DNA of 64,000 nucleotides from Methanofollis sp. W23. Its GTDB lineage: Archaea; Halobacteriota; Methanomicrobia; Methanomicrobiales; Methanofollaceae. The position numbers were made by a program, and so were the translations under genes. Positions within the stretch are counted from its first letter, which is position 1. Each line of letters starts with the position of its first letter. The stretch covers positions 124,001 through 188,000 of the forward strand of contig NZ_JAGGMN010000001.1 in assembly GCF_017875325.1 (NCBI RefSeq). The letters are read 5' to 3'. The notes under the pieces are model-generated. The model was given only the letters and a program-made list of their open reading frames with translations, ran no database searches and was not told the DNA's origin. This document shows, piece by piece, positions 26,439 through 35,108 of this stretch.

Positions 26439-27575
26439 TCAGACCAGGAGTTCGAGGATGCGCCCTGGTTCATATCTCAGGGAGATGACCCGCGTTCGTC
26501 CTCTCCCCCGTCGGTACGTGAGGTTGATGAGGCGCATGGCATCGAGTTTCTTGATGATCTCGTAATACCTGGTGTAGCCGAGTTTCATATGCGTTTTTGC
26601 CTCTTCGTACACCCCTCCCGCGTTCATCTCCTCTTTTTCGTCAATCTCCTGACTCATCTCGGCGATGACCCGCACCAGATCTTTCTCTTCTTTTTTCAGG
26701 GTTCTGAGCGTGAAGGTAAGGTGGAGATATTTCGAGATCTTGTATGCCTGACAGATGTCGTCCTCCTCGACCTGCCGGCGTGCCGCCATCTCCGCGTTCA
26801 GGGTGGCACGCTTGAGGAGGTCGAGTCCCACCCGGAGGTCGCCGCTCTTCATCGTCTGTTCGACGACAAGGTCGAGCATTGAATCTGTGAGGGCTCCAGG
26901 GTATAGCCCGGTCATCACGCGCTCAGAAAGGATGTGGTGCACCTCGTCGGCGCTGTACGGGGGGAAGTAGATCTCGGTCGGCCTGAAGACCGAGAAGACC
27001 CTGGGGTCGACCTCGCGGGAGAGGTCGACATTCATGTCAGAGATGATCGAGATCACCCCGATCCTCGTGCCAGGGTAGGACTCGTGTGAGCGGAGGAGGG
27101 GGTAGAGGACCTTGTTGATCTCGTTCTCATACAGGAGATAATTTGCATCGTCGAGGGCGACGATCAGCACCTTCTCTTCTTTCAGGAGATGTTTTGCGAC
27201 GGCGTTGAAGATCTGCTTGAACGAGGTGCCCGAGGCAGGAGGGTGACGCCCGGCAAGCTTCTGGTAGATCTGGGCGAAGACGGCGAACTTGGTGTTGTCG
27301 ATCTGGCAGTTGATGTAGACCGGGACAAGTCTGCTCTCCTCCTCCTCCACCTGTGCGAAGAGTTTTCGGACGCTTGTCGTCTTCCCGGTACCAGGAAGGC
27401 CCCTGCAGATGGAGTTGAGTGGTCTGCCCCCTCTGAAACCGGGTTTGATCTGGAAGGCGAGTTCTCGCATCTGGGTCTCCCTGTGGTTGAACTGCTCTGG
27501 GACATAATCGATCTCAAAGACCTCGGGGTCCCGGAAGAGCGTCTCGTCCCACATGAGGAGATCCTTTTTCATCAT
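26439..27575 (-). CDS. cdc6: Cdc6/Orc1-type replication initiator
   Basis: 378 residues. AAA+ module: Walker A GLPGTGKTTS (about 59-68), Walker B VLIVALDDANYLL, sensor 1 GVISIISDMN, and sensor 2 in SGDLRVGLDLLKRA. From about residue 300 a winged helix ends the protein (TRYYEIIKKLDAMRLINLTYRRGRGRTRVISL). The Walker B has DD in place of the usual DE. Archaeal Orc1/Cdc6 proteins bind origin recognition boxes and load MCM. No origin boxes are visible beside it, so it may be one of several paralogues acting elsewhere. Confidence 0.92.
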   Translation of the reverse strand: MMKKDLLMWDETLFRDPEVFEIDYVPEQFNHRETQMRELAFQIKPGFRGGRPLNSICRGLPGTGKTTSVRKLFAQVEEEESRLVPVYINCQIDNTKFAVFAQIYQKLAGRHPPASGTSFKQIFNAVAKHLLKEEKVLIVALDDANYLLYENEINKVLYPLLRSHESYPGTRIGVISIISDMNVDLSREVDPRVFSVFRPTEIYFPPYSADEVHHILSERVMTGLYPGALTDSMLDLVVEQTMKSGDLRVGLDLLKRATLNAEMAARRQVEEDDICQAYKISKYLHLTFTLRTLKKEEKDLVRVIAEMSQEIDEKEEMNAGGVYEEAKTHMKLGYTRYYEIIKKLDAMRLINLTYRRGRGRTRVISLRYEPGRILELLV

Positions 27576-27594
27576 CTATCCCTTGTTTCGTCTT

Positions 27595-27602
27595 TATTTA
27601 TA
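27595..27602 (-). promoter_or_regulatory. TATA box of cdc6
   Basis: TATAAATA on the minus strand, 20 bases before the ATG at 27575, with a GGGATAG between. The spacing implies a very short or absent leader. Confidence 0.5.
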
Positions 27603-27631
27603 GGCTTTAGATCTGCACATTTCCCGGGTAT

Positions 27632-28240
27632 TCACTGGGGATGAGTCAGTTTGTCCATGCATCCCTTGCAGAGGGTTTTGTTCAGGAAGAGCTGGCTCAT
27701 CTGTTTCTGGGTCTTCTGGACTGCCGCCCCACATTCCTCACAGACTGCCTCGTCTGCGGCCTGGGTCGGCGTCGGTTCTGCAGGTTTTTCTGGTGCAGGT
27801 TCTGCCCTCTCCGGTTCAGGGGAGGGTGCGGGTGCGGGCTCTGCGGGTTTTTCTGGTGCGGGTTCTGCCCTCACCGGTTCAGGGGAGGGTGCAGGTGCGG
27901 GTTCTCCCTGTTTTTCAGGGGCCTGTTCGGGGGCGACCTCTCTCTTCTCCTCTTCTTCGACTTCGATGGGCGGGACAAGCACGGTCTGTTCTTTCGTAGG
28001 GGCATGCGGTATGGGCTCTGCAGTCTCCTTTGTGGAGAAGACCCGACGGCGGTAGGCATCCACCCGTTCGGCAGTTGCGTCGTCGCCCCGGCCGAGCCGT
28101 CCCAGCATTTCGTCAAGGAACCCGGCAAGTTCGTCGGCGTCCTCCTGCGATTCCACCTCTCCGGCCACTTCAAGCCGGAGGTTCTCGTAGTTGTCAAGAT
28201 TGACGGTGATCCCGAGTGTGAGCGTCTTCTTTCCAGGCAT
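27632..28240 (-). CDS. Zinc-ribbon protein with Pro/Glu-rich repeat linker
   Basis: 202 residues, three domains. A conserved-looking N-terminal domain (MPGKKTLTLGITVNLDNYENLRLEVAGEV..., about 1-75) is followed by an acidic Pro/Ala/Glu linker (about 80-155). The C-terminal treble-clef or zinc ribbon has CEECGAAV and CKGCMDKL. The linker contains two copies of a 21-residue unit (PAPSPEP/ERAEPAPEKPA), a 63-bp tandem duplication at DNA level. ATG 28240 is preferred to the GTG three codons earlier. The ssDNA/phage-like N-terminal fold is not assigned; function unknown. It precedes cdc6 on the same strand by about 55 bases. Confidence 0.75.
   Translation of the reverse strand: MPGKKTLTLGITVNLDNYENLRLEVAGEVESQEDADELAGFLDEMLGRLGRGDDATAERVDAYRRRVFSTKETAEPIPHAPTKEQTVLVPPIEVEEEEKREVAPEQAPEKQGEPAPAPSPEPVRAEPAPEKPAEPAPAPSPEPERAEPAPEKPAEPTPTQAADEAVCEECGAAVQKTQKQMSQLFLNKTLCKGCMDKLTHPQ
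27774..27899 (-). repeat. 63-bp tandem repeat (2 units) inside the zinc-ribbon gene
   Basis: Units begin at 27774 (GGTTCTGCAGG) and 27837 (GGCTCTGCGGG) and differ at few positions. Both stay in frame and encode the 21-residue Pro/Glu-rich unit. Likely to vary in number between strains. Confidence 0.85.
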
Positions 28241-28287
28241 GGTTCTCACAGGAATATGGGTACTATATCTATATCAGTGTATATTCG

Positions 28288-29832
28288 TCAGTTAATTCCC
28301 TGGGCGACCCTGACATGTGCCCCGCAGTTTCTGGCATGGGTGAGGAGTGCTGTCCCTCCGGTCTCTTTCATCGCCTCGTCTGCGGCTCTGAGGACGTCCT
28401 GCATCCCGGTATCCCCGATCGCATAGACCGTCGGGCCAAACGAACTCAGACCAACCCCGGCAGCGCCGGCGTCCCTGAGGGTCGTGATCAGGTCGTGGAT
28501 GAGGGGGGGCTGAAGACTGTGTTCACACCGCTTGAGCCCGAGCCCCTGGATTGTGTTCACTGCCGTCCCGAAGAGGTCGAGATCTTTTTCGACGAGGCCG
28601 GGCAGCATCTGCATCAGCACGGCATGGCAGAGCGCCTGTACCTCGTCGAGGGGGACCGGGCAGTGCTGCCGAAAAATATCCACTTCTCTCTTCCCGCTTG
28701 CACCTTCTGGGAGGGCAGGCGTGGCCAGGAGGACCTGCCAGTCCTCAGGGAAGGGATGCCTGAAGAGCACCGGTGCCGGCCTCACCCCGCCTGAGGCTGC
28801 AGAGGGCCTGAAGTCTGACTTCTCTCCTGAAGGACCGAAACGATGCCCGCCGTCAAGAATGAAGCCGCCTGACTCAAATGCCGCGGTCCCGATCCCCGAC
28901 GTCCCGCCTCTCCCCGTGATCGCCGCGATCTCTCCTGTCTCCATGGGGCGGTAGAGGGCCGAGAGGGCGCGGGCGGTGGCAAGAGCGAGTTGGGTGCCGC
29001 TCCCAAGCCCGATGTGCCCGGGATAGGTATGGTGGAGCGTGATCTCGGCACCGCCCCTGACCCCGAGCGCGGCAAGGACTTTCTCTGCTGTTTTTTTCAC
29101 ACGTTTTGCACTCTCTTCATCTCCTTTCACCGAGAGTTCGCTCCCCTGTTTTGCCTCGATCACGATGGTCGGGTCCTCGACCGAGAGACCGATCCCGCCG
29201 TCGACTCGCCCTGAACTCCCGTTCATATCGATGAGGCCCATATGGATCCGTGCGGGGGCCTCCACGATCACGCGTGCCTCGTCGGTGAAGTGGCAGTACG
29301 GGAAGGTCTCCCTGATGGCGATGAGGGGTGCGCCCCCCGTGATGATCCGGTACCGACGGGAGAGCAGCGGTTCATGGCGGACGATCCCGAAGATATCGCT
29401 GATGCCGGTGCCGGCGCGGCATGCCTTCACGTCGTCGAGTTCGCGGCGCGCCTCGATCTGGTGTCTCTGCATGATCCGCCCGATCGGGATGTCGGCCCGC
29501 ATGAGGTCGTCCTTGAATGAAGGTTCAAGCCTGGAGAGCGGGGTGTTTGACGATGCGTACATGAGAGGCTTCCCGCTCTCGCGCTCGTTCAAGGTCACGA
29601 TACGGTGGTTGACCGGTTCTCCTGCACTGATGTCAAGAGACGCCGCCACACCTTCATCGGCGGGCACCACCTCCTGGGTGAGGGTGTGCACGCTCACCTC
29701 GCACCCCAGCACATTTTCAAGGAGGGTGGTCACCGACCCGTCGGTACCAAGAAGGATCTTCTGCATCGGCGAGAGGGTGCCGATATCCTTCTCCAATTTT
29801 CGGAGTTTTTTGGTGATGGCAAAAGATGTCAT
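28288..29832 (-). CDS. Fusion: chorismate lyase-like domain + beta-ribofuranosylhydroxybenzene/aminobenzene 5'-phosphate synthase
   Basis: 514 residues. Residues 1 to about 170 (MQKILLGTDGSVTTLLENVLGCEVSVHTLTQEVV..., VNHRIVTLNERESGKPLMYASS, GRIMQRHQIEARRELDDV) resemble the UbiC-like DUF98 chorismate lyase of methanogens, which makes 4-hydroxybenzoate. From about 190, APARIHMGLIDMNGSSGRVDGGIGLSVEDP and GHIGLGSGTQLALATARAL are the GHMP-kinase-fold RFAP synthase, which joins that aromatic acid to PRPP with loss of CO2. The fusion therefore joins two consecutive steps of methanopterin synthesis. AGGTGA precedes the ATG at good spacing. Confidence 0.9.
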   Translation of the reverse strand: MTSFAITKKLRKLEKDIGTLSPMQKILLGTDGSVTTLLENVLGCEVSVHTLTQEVVPADEGVAASLDISAGEPVNHRIVTLNERESGKPLMYASSNTPLSRLEPSFKDDLMRADIPIGRIMQRHQIEARRELDDVKACRAGTGISDIFGIVRHEPLLSRRYRIITGGAPLIAIRETFPYCHFTDEARVIVEAPARIHMGLIDMNGSSGRVDGGIGLSVEDPTIVIEAKQGSELSVKGDEESAKRVKKTAEKVLAALGVRGGAEITLHHTYPGHIGLGSGTQLALATARALSALYRPMETGEIAAITGRGGTSGIGTAAFESGGFILDGGHRFGPSGEKSDFRPSAASGGVRPAPVLFRHPFPEDWQVLLATPALPEGASGKREVDIFRQHCPVPLDEVQALCHAVLMQMLPGLVEKDLDLFGTAVNTIQGLGLKRCEHSLQPPLIHDLITTLRDAGAAGVGLSSFGPTVYAIGDTGMQDVLRAADEAMKETGGTALLTHARNCGAHVRVAQGIN

Positions 29833-29932
29833 GGGTCTTCACCTGCTGTCCCTCACCTGGGGGGGCCGCATGGATGTCAGGGAAGAATAATACCCTGAAG
29901 CACTAATAGTGTATGATAACTCTCTCTTGAGC

Positions 29933-29992
29933 GCGGCAGATGATGAGAGTTACCCCCTCTGATTGATGATGATTGCAGGGTTCTGATGCCGC
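29933..29992 (+). ncRNA. C/D box sRNA (2'-O-methylation guide), candidate
   Basis: Terminal stem GCGGCA (29933-29938) pairs perfectly with TGCCGC (29987-29992). Box C ATGATGA is 29940-29946, a 12-nt guide GAGTTACCCCCT ends at box D' CTGA (29959-29962), then a 3-nt spacer. Box C' ATGATGA is 29966-29972, a 10-nt guide TTGCAGGGTT follows, and box D CTGA is 29983-29986. All boxes match consensus and all spacings fit archaeal sRNPs (L7Ae, Nop5, fibrillarin). Targets should read AGGGGGTAACTC and AACCCTGCAA; I cannot place them on rRNA or tRNA with certainty. It lies alone in a 410-base gap; the rest of 29833-30242 shows nothing else. Confidence 0.85.
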
Positions 29993-30242
29993 ACACTTTC
30001 TCCTAAAGCATATCCCGTGGGTGTCTCTGCGCCCTTCTCTTCACCAGGGAGTTCAGTGATGATTTTTGAACGCCCCCGTAGAATTCCTGTGTTTGACCTC
30101 CGAGAGGTGACTGGAAGGAAGGTGATGACCGGACGCGTTGTTTGAAGATCAGAGATATTCTCATGATCGAGAAATCCTCTTTAAAACGTTGAATTGGCCT
30201 CCGGGCTCGTTCGTCGTCCTGGGGGGGGCTGTCGCACTTATT

Positions 30243-31115
30243 TCAGGCGCCGCTCTTCTCGTAACGCTGCTTAATATACTCCACAACGCCGATGAAAACA
30301 ACCCCGACGATGAAGAATATTCCCCCTGCAGGGAGGAGGTCACCAGACATCGCCGCCTTCTCATAGAGCGTCCTGGTCGCCCCGAGCATCAACCCGGTGA
30401 GAAAGGCGATCATCACGGTATGATGGGTCTCCAGGAGATATTTCAGGGCCTTTATGAAGAGGAAAAGCCCGGTGACCGCACCGATGAGAAAGACGGAGAT
30501 CTCAGGGAGGGAGAACGCCTTGATCGCGGCGAGCATGAACTCATACTGGTTGAGGACAAGCGTAATATAGGCGCCAGAGATCCCTGGGAGGACCATCGCG
30601 CAGATCGCCACCATGCCGGTCAGGAAGATCACGGGCAGGGAGTGACCGGGGTCGAGATGGCCAAGACCGGTGAGCAGGAATCCGGCGACCGCCCCGGTCA
30701 CAAGAATGGCCAGACCTTTCATGCCAGGAGCGCGTATCCCCCGGAAGAGGACCACGGCTGAGGCGATGATCAGCCCGAGGAAGAAAGAATAGGTCTCGAC
30801 ACCATAATCACCGAGGAGGTACAGGATGATGCTCGACATCGCCAGGAAGGCGGTGGCGATCCCGGCACCAAGGACGACCAGGAACAGCAGATCGATTTTT
30901 TCGAGGTCGTCCCTGAAGGCGTCGAAGTCACCGTGCAGCACATGCTTCAGGGAACCTGGATCGATGGCCCCGATCGCCCTGATCAGCCGCTCGTAGATCC
31001 CGGTGATGAGAGCGATGGTACCTCCAGACACGCCCGGGATAATATCGCAGGCCCCCATCATCAGGCCGCGGACATATATCCCGACATGTTCCCATATCCC
31101 TTTGCGCATGCTCAT
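30243..31115 (-). CDS. DUF368 membrane protein (PopT-like polyprenyl-phosphate transporter family)
   Basis: 290 residues, about eight to ten membrane helices. The paired signature motifs are CDIIPGVSGGTIALITGIYERLI near the start and VLPGISGAYITLVLNQYEFM in the second half, an internal repeat typical of DUF368. Bacterial members recycle undecaprenyl phosphate across the membrane; in an archaeon the lipid would presumably be dolichyl phosphate used for N-glycosylation (inference). A start two codons later (31109) is equally possible. Divergent from the epimerase gene. Confidence 0.85.
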   Translation of the reverse strand: MSMRKGIWEHVGIYVRGLMMGACDIIPGVSGGTIALITGIYERLIRAIGAIDPGSLKHVLHGDFDAFRDDLEKIDLLFLVVLGAGIATAFLAMSSIILYLLGDYGVETYSFFLGLIIASAVVLFRGIRAPGMKGLAILVTGAVAGFLLTGLGHLDPGHSLPVIFLTGMVAICAMVLPGISGAYITLVLNQYEFMLAAIKAFSLPEISVFLIGAVTGLFLFIKALKYLLETHHTVMIAFLTGLMLGATRTLYEKAAMSGDLLPAGGIFFIVGVVFIGVVEYIKQRYEKSGA

Positions 31116-31257
31116 ACTCTCGTGGGGTTATGGTCTGCGGGCGATGAGTAATTAATGATTATGATGGGAGCCTGAGAGGGGCGGTATCCTGACTGGAAGA
31201 GGCGGGAGAAAGGGGCGCCGTCACCCATATTATCTCGCGCTGCCAATGGGATCATAT

Positions 31258-32196
31258 ATGTTTTCGATCGTCACGGGCGGCGCCGGGTTTATCGGCTCCC
31301 ATCTGGTCGATACCCTGGTGGCACAGGGGGATCGTGTGCTGGTCATCGACAGCCTCCGCACCGGAGATCTCATAAATATCAGAGGCCATCTCGATGCCGG
31401 GAAGGTCGAGTACCTGCAGGCCGACCTGCTTGAGGACGGGTGGCAGGAACGTTTCAAAGGGGCGGACCGGGTCTACCACCTTGCTGCCGACCCCGACGTG
31501 CGGGGGAGCGCCGCCACTCCGACAGACGTATACGAGAACAATGTCACCGCCACGGTCCGTGTCCTTGACGCGATGCGGACGTACAGCGTCGGCGAGATCG
31601 TATTCACCTCCACCTCGACGGTCTATGGCGAAGCATCGGTTATCCCGACCCCTGAGGACTACAGCCCGATGGAACCGATCTCGGTCTATGCCGCGAGCAA
31701 ACTGGCCGCCGAGGCGATGATCTCCTCTTATGCCCATACCTATGGCATGAAGGCATGGGTCTTCAGGTTCGCCAACATCATCGGGGAGAGGAGCAACCAC
31801 GGCGTGATCTGGGACTTTGCCCACAAACTGAAAGAGAACCCGGCCGAACTCGAGATCCTCGGGGACGGGAAGCAGATCAAGTCGTACCTCCTGGTCTCAG
31901 AGTGCGTGGCGGCCGTCATCCATGCGGTCGGGGCCACGGACGAACCCTTCTCCTGTTTCAATATCGGGTCTGAAGACTGGGTCGACGTCACGACGATCGC
32001 CCGGATCGTCGCGGGCGAGATGGGGCTCTCTGATGTGGAGTTCAAGTACACCGGCGGCGACCGCGGCTGGGTCGGCGACGTCCCAAAGATGCAGCTTTCG
32101 GTTGAAAAACTCAAGGCGACAGGCTGGGGCGCCGGGACCGGGTCTGAGGAGGCGGTGCGGCAGGCAGCCCGCGCCCTGATCAAAGAACTCTGCTGA
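31258..32196 (+). CDS. NAD-dependent sugar-nucleotide epimerase/dehydratase
   Basis: 312 residues, extended SDR. Rossmann motif TGGAGFIGSHL, then LAADPDVRGS, the TSTSTVYGE serine/threonine site and YAASK (catalytic Tyr and Lys), and FRFANIIGERSNHGVI. It is closest in plan to UDP-glucose 4-epimerases of the GalE/WbpP type, so it probably supplies a sugar nucleotide for surface glycans; the substrate cannot be told. The ATG at 31258 places the glycine motif directly at the N-terminus; another ATG at 31246 adds four residues. 24 bases before apgM. Confidence 0.88.
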   Translation: MFSIVTGGAGFIGSHLVDTLVAQGDRVLVIDSLRTGDLINIRGHLDAGKVEYLQADLLEDGWQERFKGADRVYHLAADPDVRGSAATPTDVYENNVTATVRVLDAMRTYSVGEIVFTSTSTVYGEASVIPTPEDYSPMEPISVYAASKLAAEAMISSYAHTYGMKAWVFRFANIIGERSNHGVIWDFAHKLKENPAELEILGDGKQIKSYLLVSECVAAVIHAVGATDEPFSCFNIGSEDWVDVTTIARIVAGEMGLSDVEFKYTGGDRGWVGDVPKMQLSVEKLKATGWGAGTGSEEAVRQAARALIKELC

Positions 32197-32220
32197 AGAA
32201 CACAAAAGAGAAGGTCAAAG

Positions 32221-33378
32221 ATGAAGTATATCGTCGTGCTGGGGGACGGGATGGCCGACGAGCCCCTTGAAGCACTCGGCGGCCAGACCCCCCTTGAATA
32301 TGCAGATACGCCCAACATGGACCTCGTCGCAAGAGACGGACAATGCGGACTCTTGAAGACAGTACCTGATGGGTATGAGCCAGGAAGCGATGTCGCGAAT
32401 CTCTCGGTCCTGGGTTATGACCCGCGGACCTGTTATACCGGTCGGGGCCCGCTGGAGGCGGCAAGTATGGGAGTCCCCCTGGGCTCCTCAGACTATGCCT
32501 ACCGCTTCAACCTGGTCACACTCAAGGACGGGGTGATGGAGGACTTCAATGCCGGACATATCACAAGCGAGGAGGGCGCCGCCCTCATCACCTCCCTTGC
32601 CGTGCCTGGTGCCGAATTCCATCCTGGGGTCTCGTACCGCAACCTGATGGTCGTCCACGAGGGGGAGGGCTCTGAGACCACTCCGCCTCACGACATCGTC
32701 GGGCAGGAGGTCGCCCCGTACCTCCCGAAAGGCGGGGACGCTCCCCTTCTTGCGCAATGTATGCAGGCTGCAAAGGTGGCGTTTGCCGACCACCCGGTGA
32801 ACCGCGCCCGTACGGCCGCAGGGAAACTCCCAGCCACGACGATCTGGCCATGGAGCGGCGGGAAGCGGCCGGCGATCCCTGACTTTACAGGGCGCTGGGG
32901 ACTTGCAGGGGGGATGATCTCCGCGGTCGACCTCCTCAACGGGATCGCGACCTATGCCGGGATGGAGGTGGTCCATGTGCCGGGCGCCACCGGGTTCATC
33001 GATACCGACTATCAGGCGAAGGCGCGCTATGCCCTCAAGGCCATCGAGCACCTCGACTTCCTCTATATCCATGTGGAGGCACCCGACGAGGCCGGGCACA
33101 TGGGCAGCGTCGAGGAGAAGGTGAAGGCGATCGAGGGAGTCGACGGGATGCTCGGCACGGTCCTCGATCACTTCGACGGGGCGCTCGCCCTCCTCCCCGA
33201 TCACCCGACGCCGATCAGGATCAAGACCCACACCCGCGACCCGGTCCCCTTTGCGGTCCTGGGGCATGGCAGAGACGCCACCACAAAATACTCAGAGCGT
33301 GAGGCGGCAAAGGGGGCCTATGGCCTGCGCCCCTCGGCCGACCTCCTGCCCCTCCTCTTCGGGCGAAGAAGTGCGTAG
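32221..33378 (+). CDS. apgM: 2,3-bisphosphoglycerate-independent phosphoglycerate mutase, archaeal type
   Basis: 385 residues of the alkaline-phosphatase superfamily: VVLGDGMADEPLEALGGQTPLEYADTPNMD, PGSDVANLSVLGYDP (the catalytic serine is in SDVANLS), HVEAPDEAGHMGSVEEKVKAIEGVD and the final metal site KTHTRDPVPFAVLG. Converts 3-phosphoglycerate to 2-phosphoglycerate in gluconeogenesis. It directly follows the epimerase gene. Confidence 0.93.
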   Translation: MKYIVVLGDGMADEPLEALGGQTPLEYADTPNMDLVARDGQCGLLKTVPDGYEPGSDVANLSVLGYDPRTCYTGRGPLEAASMGVPLGSSDYAYRFNLVTLKDGVMEDFNAGHITSEEGAALITSLAVPGAEFHPGVSYRNLMVVHEGEGSETTPPHDIVGQEVAPYLPKGGDAPLLAQCMQAAKVAFADHPVNRARTAAGKLPATTIWPWSGGKRPAIPDFTGRWGLAGGMISAVDLLNGIATYAGMEVVHVPGATGFIDTDYQAKARYALKAIEHLDFLYIHVEAPDEAGHMGSVEEKVKAIEGVDGMLGTVLDHFDGALALLPDHPTPIRIKTHTRDPVPFAVLGHGRDATTKYSEREAAKGAYGLRPSADLLPLLFGRRSA

Positions 33379-33565
33379 AGTTTTTTGGGGGATCGAAGGC
33401 TCCCCTCTTGGTCGTCAGGTCAGTGGCCTGCTCACTCCTTGAGACCGTCTTAATGGTCTTCAGCCCTCTTTTTGCAACAGTGAGAGGGGGAAGATCGTGG
33501 AGAGAACCTTTGGTATTCGCATAGGACTTGTGAACATCTTTTTTTGTAAAAAAAAGGCTTTTTGG
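33379..33565. other. Intergenic DNA after apgM
   Basis: Contains a T-rich stretch near 33538-33563 (TTTTTTTGTAAAAAAAAGGCTTTTT) that is a plausible archaeal terminator region. No gene is recognised. Confidence 0.4.
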
Positions 33566-33772
33566 GGTTCTGTAGAAATCCTCTTGATCGTTTTCTTCTC
33601 CGGGGTGCGTGCCGCCCCCCGACCCCACCGTGCGAAGGTAGGCGGTAGACAGCATTACGCTCTTCATGGCGATTGAGTGTGCCTTCCCGGCCCTATCTTC
33701 ATCCCTGGGGTCCGGGGGCTTTTGCCTCCTGGAAACCCACCGGAAGCCATTAAAATGGGTTTCTACAGAGTC
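33566..33772 (-). mobile_element. Short (207 bp) MITE-like element
   Basis: GGTTCTGTAGAAATCCTC to GGGTTTCTACAGAGTC with the usual interior (GCGTGCCGCCCCCCGACCCC, GCGGTAGACAGCATTACG, GTGCCTTCCCGGCCCTATC, GTCCGGGGGCTTTTGCC). Flanking 8-mers CTTTTTGG and GATCACTC differ. It ends 120 bases before the marker-12 start, so it lies in or beside that promoter. Confidence 0.8.
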
Positions 33773-33892
33773 GATCACTCACATCGTGAAGATCACTCCC
33801 CCACTACAGAACGTCGACACGAGGACTTCTCCAGAGTCCACAGGCCAGAAAACGTACTTGTGCAGGCAGGTGCAAAAGGTACAGGAAACACC

Positions 33893-34765
33893 ATGTTTAT
33901 CGGGATCGATCATGGCACGACGGCCATGCGCTTTGCCTCCGAGGAGGGGCATTTCAAGATCTCACGTGAGGCCGCGCGCGAGTTCTCAGTCCATGACTTC
34001 GAACGCCTCTGTCCCCTGGACGAGATCGAGGGGATCGCACTCTGTTACTCAATGGGTGACGGGATCTCGGCCTTCACTGATATCAGAAAGGTGACGCACC
34101 GCGGGGTCGTCTCGCAGGAAGGTGCGGGCAAACATATCGGCGGCGGGACGCGTGTCTTCGACGAAGTGGCCGCCAGCGGTCTTCCAGCCGTTGTGGTCCC
34201 TGGTATCCACCGCGGCTCCCCTACCGACCCGCGCTTTAAGGCATATTCGCACCAGACCAGCCCTGAAAAACTGGGAATCGCCTATGCGGTCTGTCGTGAC
34301 CTGGGGAGGGACGTCGTGGTCTCAGATGTCTCTTCAAACACCGTGACCCTCCTGGTCTCGGATGAAAAAGTCGTCGGGGCCTTTGACGCCTGTGTCTTTG
34401 CGCCGGGTACGCAGCACGGGGCGCTGGACGTCGATGCCATCCGGCGGGTCGATGTCGGCCTCGAGACGGCGAACGAGGCCTTCCTCCACGCGGGCGTTGC
34501 CCACACCCTTCCTCCTGACGAGCAGGACCGCGCCCTTGCGATGTTTGCGGCGATGGAATGCGCTTCGATGCTTCTTCTCAACCCCCATGCGCGGGTGGCT
34601 CTTGCGGGATCGAAAGCGCCGGTGGTGGCAGACGAAGTGCGCGCCCTCCTCGGTCGCGAGGTGGCAGTCTATGATGAGTGGTGTGCCGCGCACGGACTTG
34701 CCGGGATTGCCAGGGCGGTTTTTACCGGAAATGCACCTGTTCTTGGACTTCCCCTGGACAGGTGA
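33893..34765 (+). CDS. Methanogenesis marker protein 12
   Basis: 290 residues, recognised from the start MFIGIDHGTTAMRFASEEGHFKISREAAREF. It resembles an ASKHA (actin-like) ATPase: a GIDHGTTAMRF phosphate-1 loop and, later, VVSDVSSNTVTLLVSDEKVVGAFDACVFAPGTQHGALDVDAIRR. The family is restricted to methanogens and related MCR-bearing archaea; its role is unknown, perhaps in activation or maturation of a methanogenesis enzyme. ATG 33893 is chosen; the frame extends upstream only through element DNA. Confidence 0.9.
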   Translation: MFIGIDHGTTAMRFASEEGHFKISREAAREFSVHDFERLCPLDEIEGIALCYSMGDGISAFTDIRKVTHRGVVSQEGAGKHIGGGTRVFDEVAASGLPAVVVPGIHRGSPTDPRFKAYSHQTSPEKLGIAYAVCRDLGRDVVVSDVSSNTVTLLVSDEKVVGAFDACVFAPGTQHGALDVDAIRRVDVGLETANEAFLHAGVAHTLPPDEQDRALAMFAAMECASMLLLNPHARVALAGSKAPVVADEVRALLGREVAVYDEWCAAHGLAGIARAVFTGNAPVLGLPLDR

Positions 34766-35108
34766 GGATATCTCCAGATCTCCTCTCTTTCCATAGATGC
34801 GCTCTCACGCAACTGGCTCATTCGATCGTATTCCCTCTCTTTTTGGGTATAATATGTCAGAAAATTTCCCGGATAGTACACAATACTGCCTCTGTCATGG
34901 GGTGTGTCGTCCTGGGAAAAGATCCCATATATATGGGTATTTTACACGATTTTGAGTCTGGGCGGGTTATTTCGTAAAGTTGATAGAAGATGATGATGAT
35001 TTTTACTGGCACACTTATGTACACAGATGGTGCCTTCTGGCCAGACGGCTGCGTGCTGGCAAAATATTCTTATTTATTAATCATGATAAATTAGGTGGGG
35101 TATTCTGA
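34766..35108 (+). promoter_or_regulatory. Gene-free region with por operon promoter
   Basis: 343 bases without a gene. The distal part is AT-richer than the surroundings. Near the end, CTTATTTATTAATC (35070-35082) is a plausible TATA region, and AGGTGGGG (35093-35100) is a ribosome-binding site eight bases before the porC GTG. Several GATGATGAT runs near 34989 do not form a C/D RNA. Confidence 0.45.

Noticed and set aside
27576-27660. A replication origin next to cdc6
   Set aside because: Only about 55 bases lie upstream of cdc6 and no inverted origin-box repeats or AT-rich unwinding tract can be seen.
30055-30130. A second C/D box RNA (GTGATGA at 30057 and again at 30122)
   Set aside because: No CTGA boxes at the right spacing, no terminal stem.
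34985-35040. C/D box RNA suggested by GATGATGATGAT
   Set aside because: No box D (only ACTGG) within guide distance.
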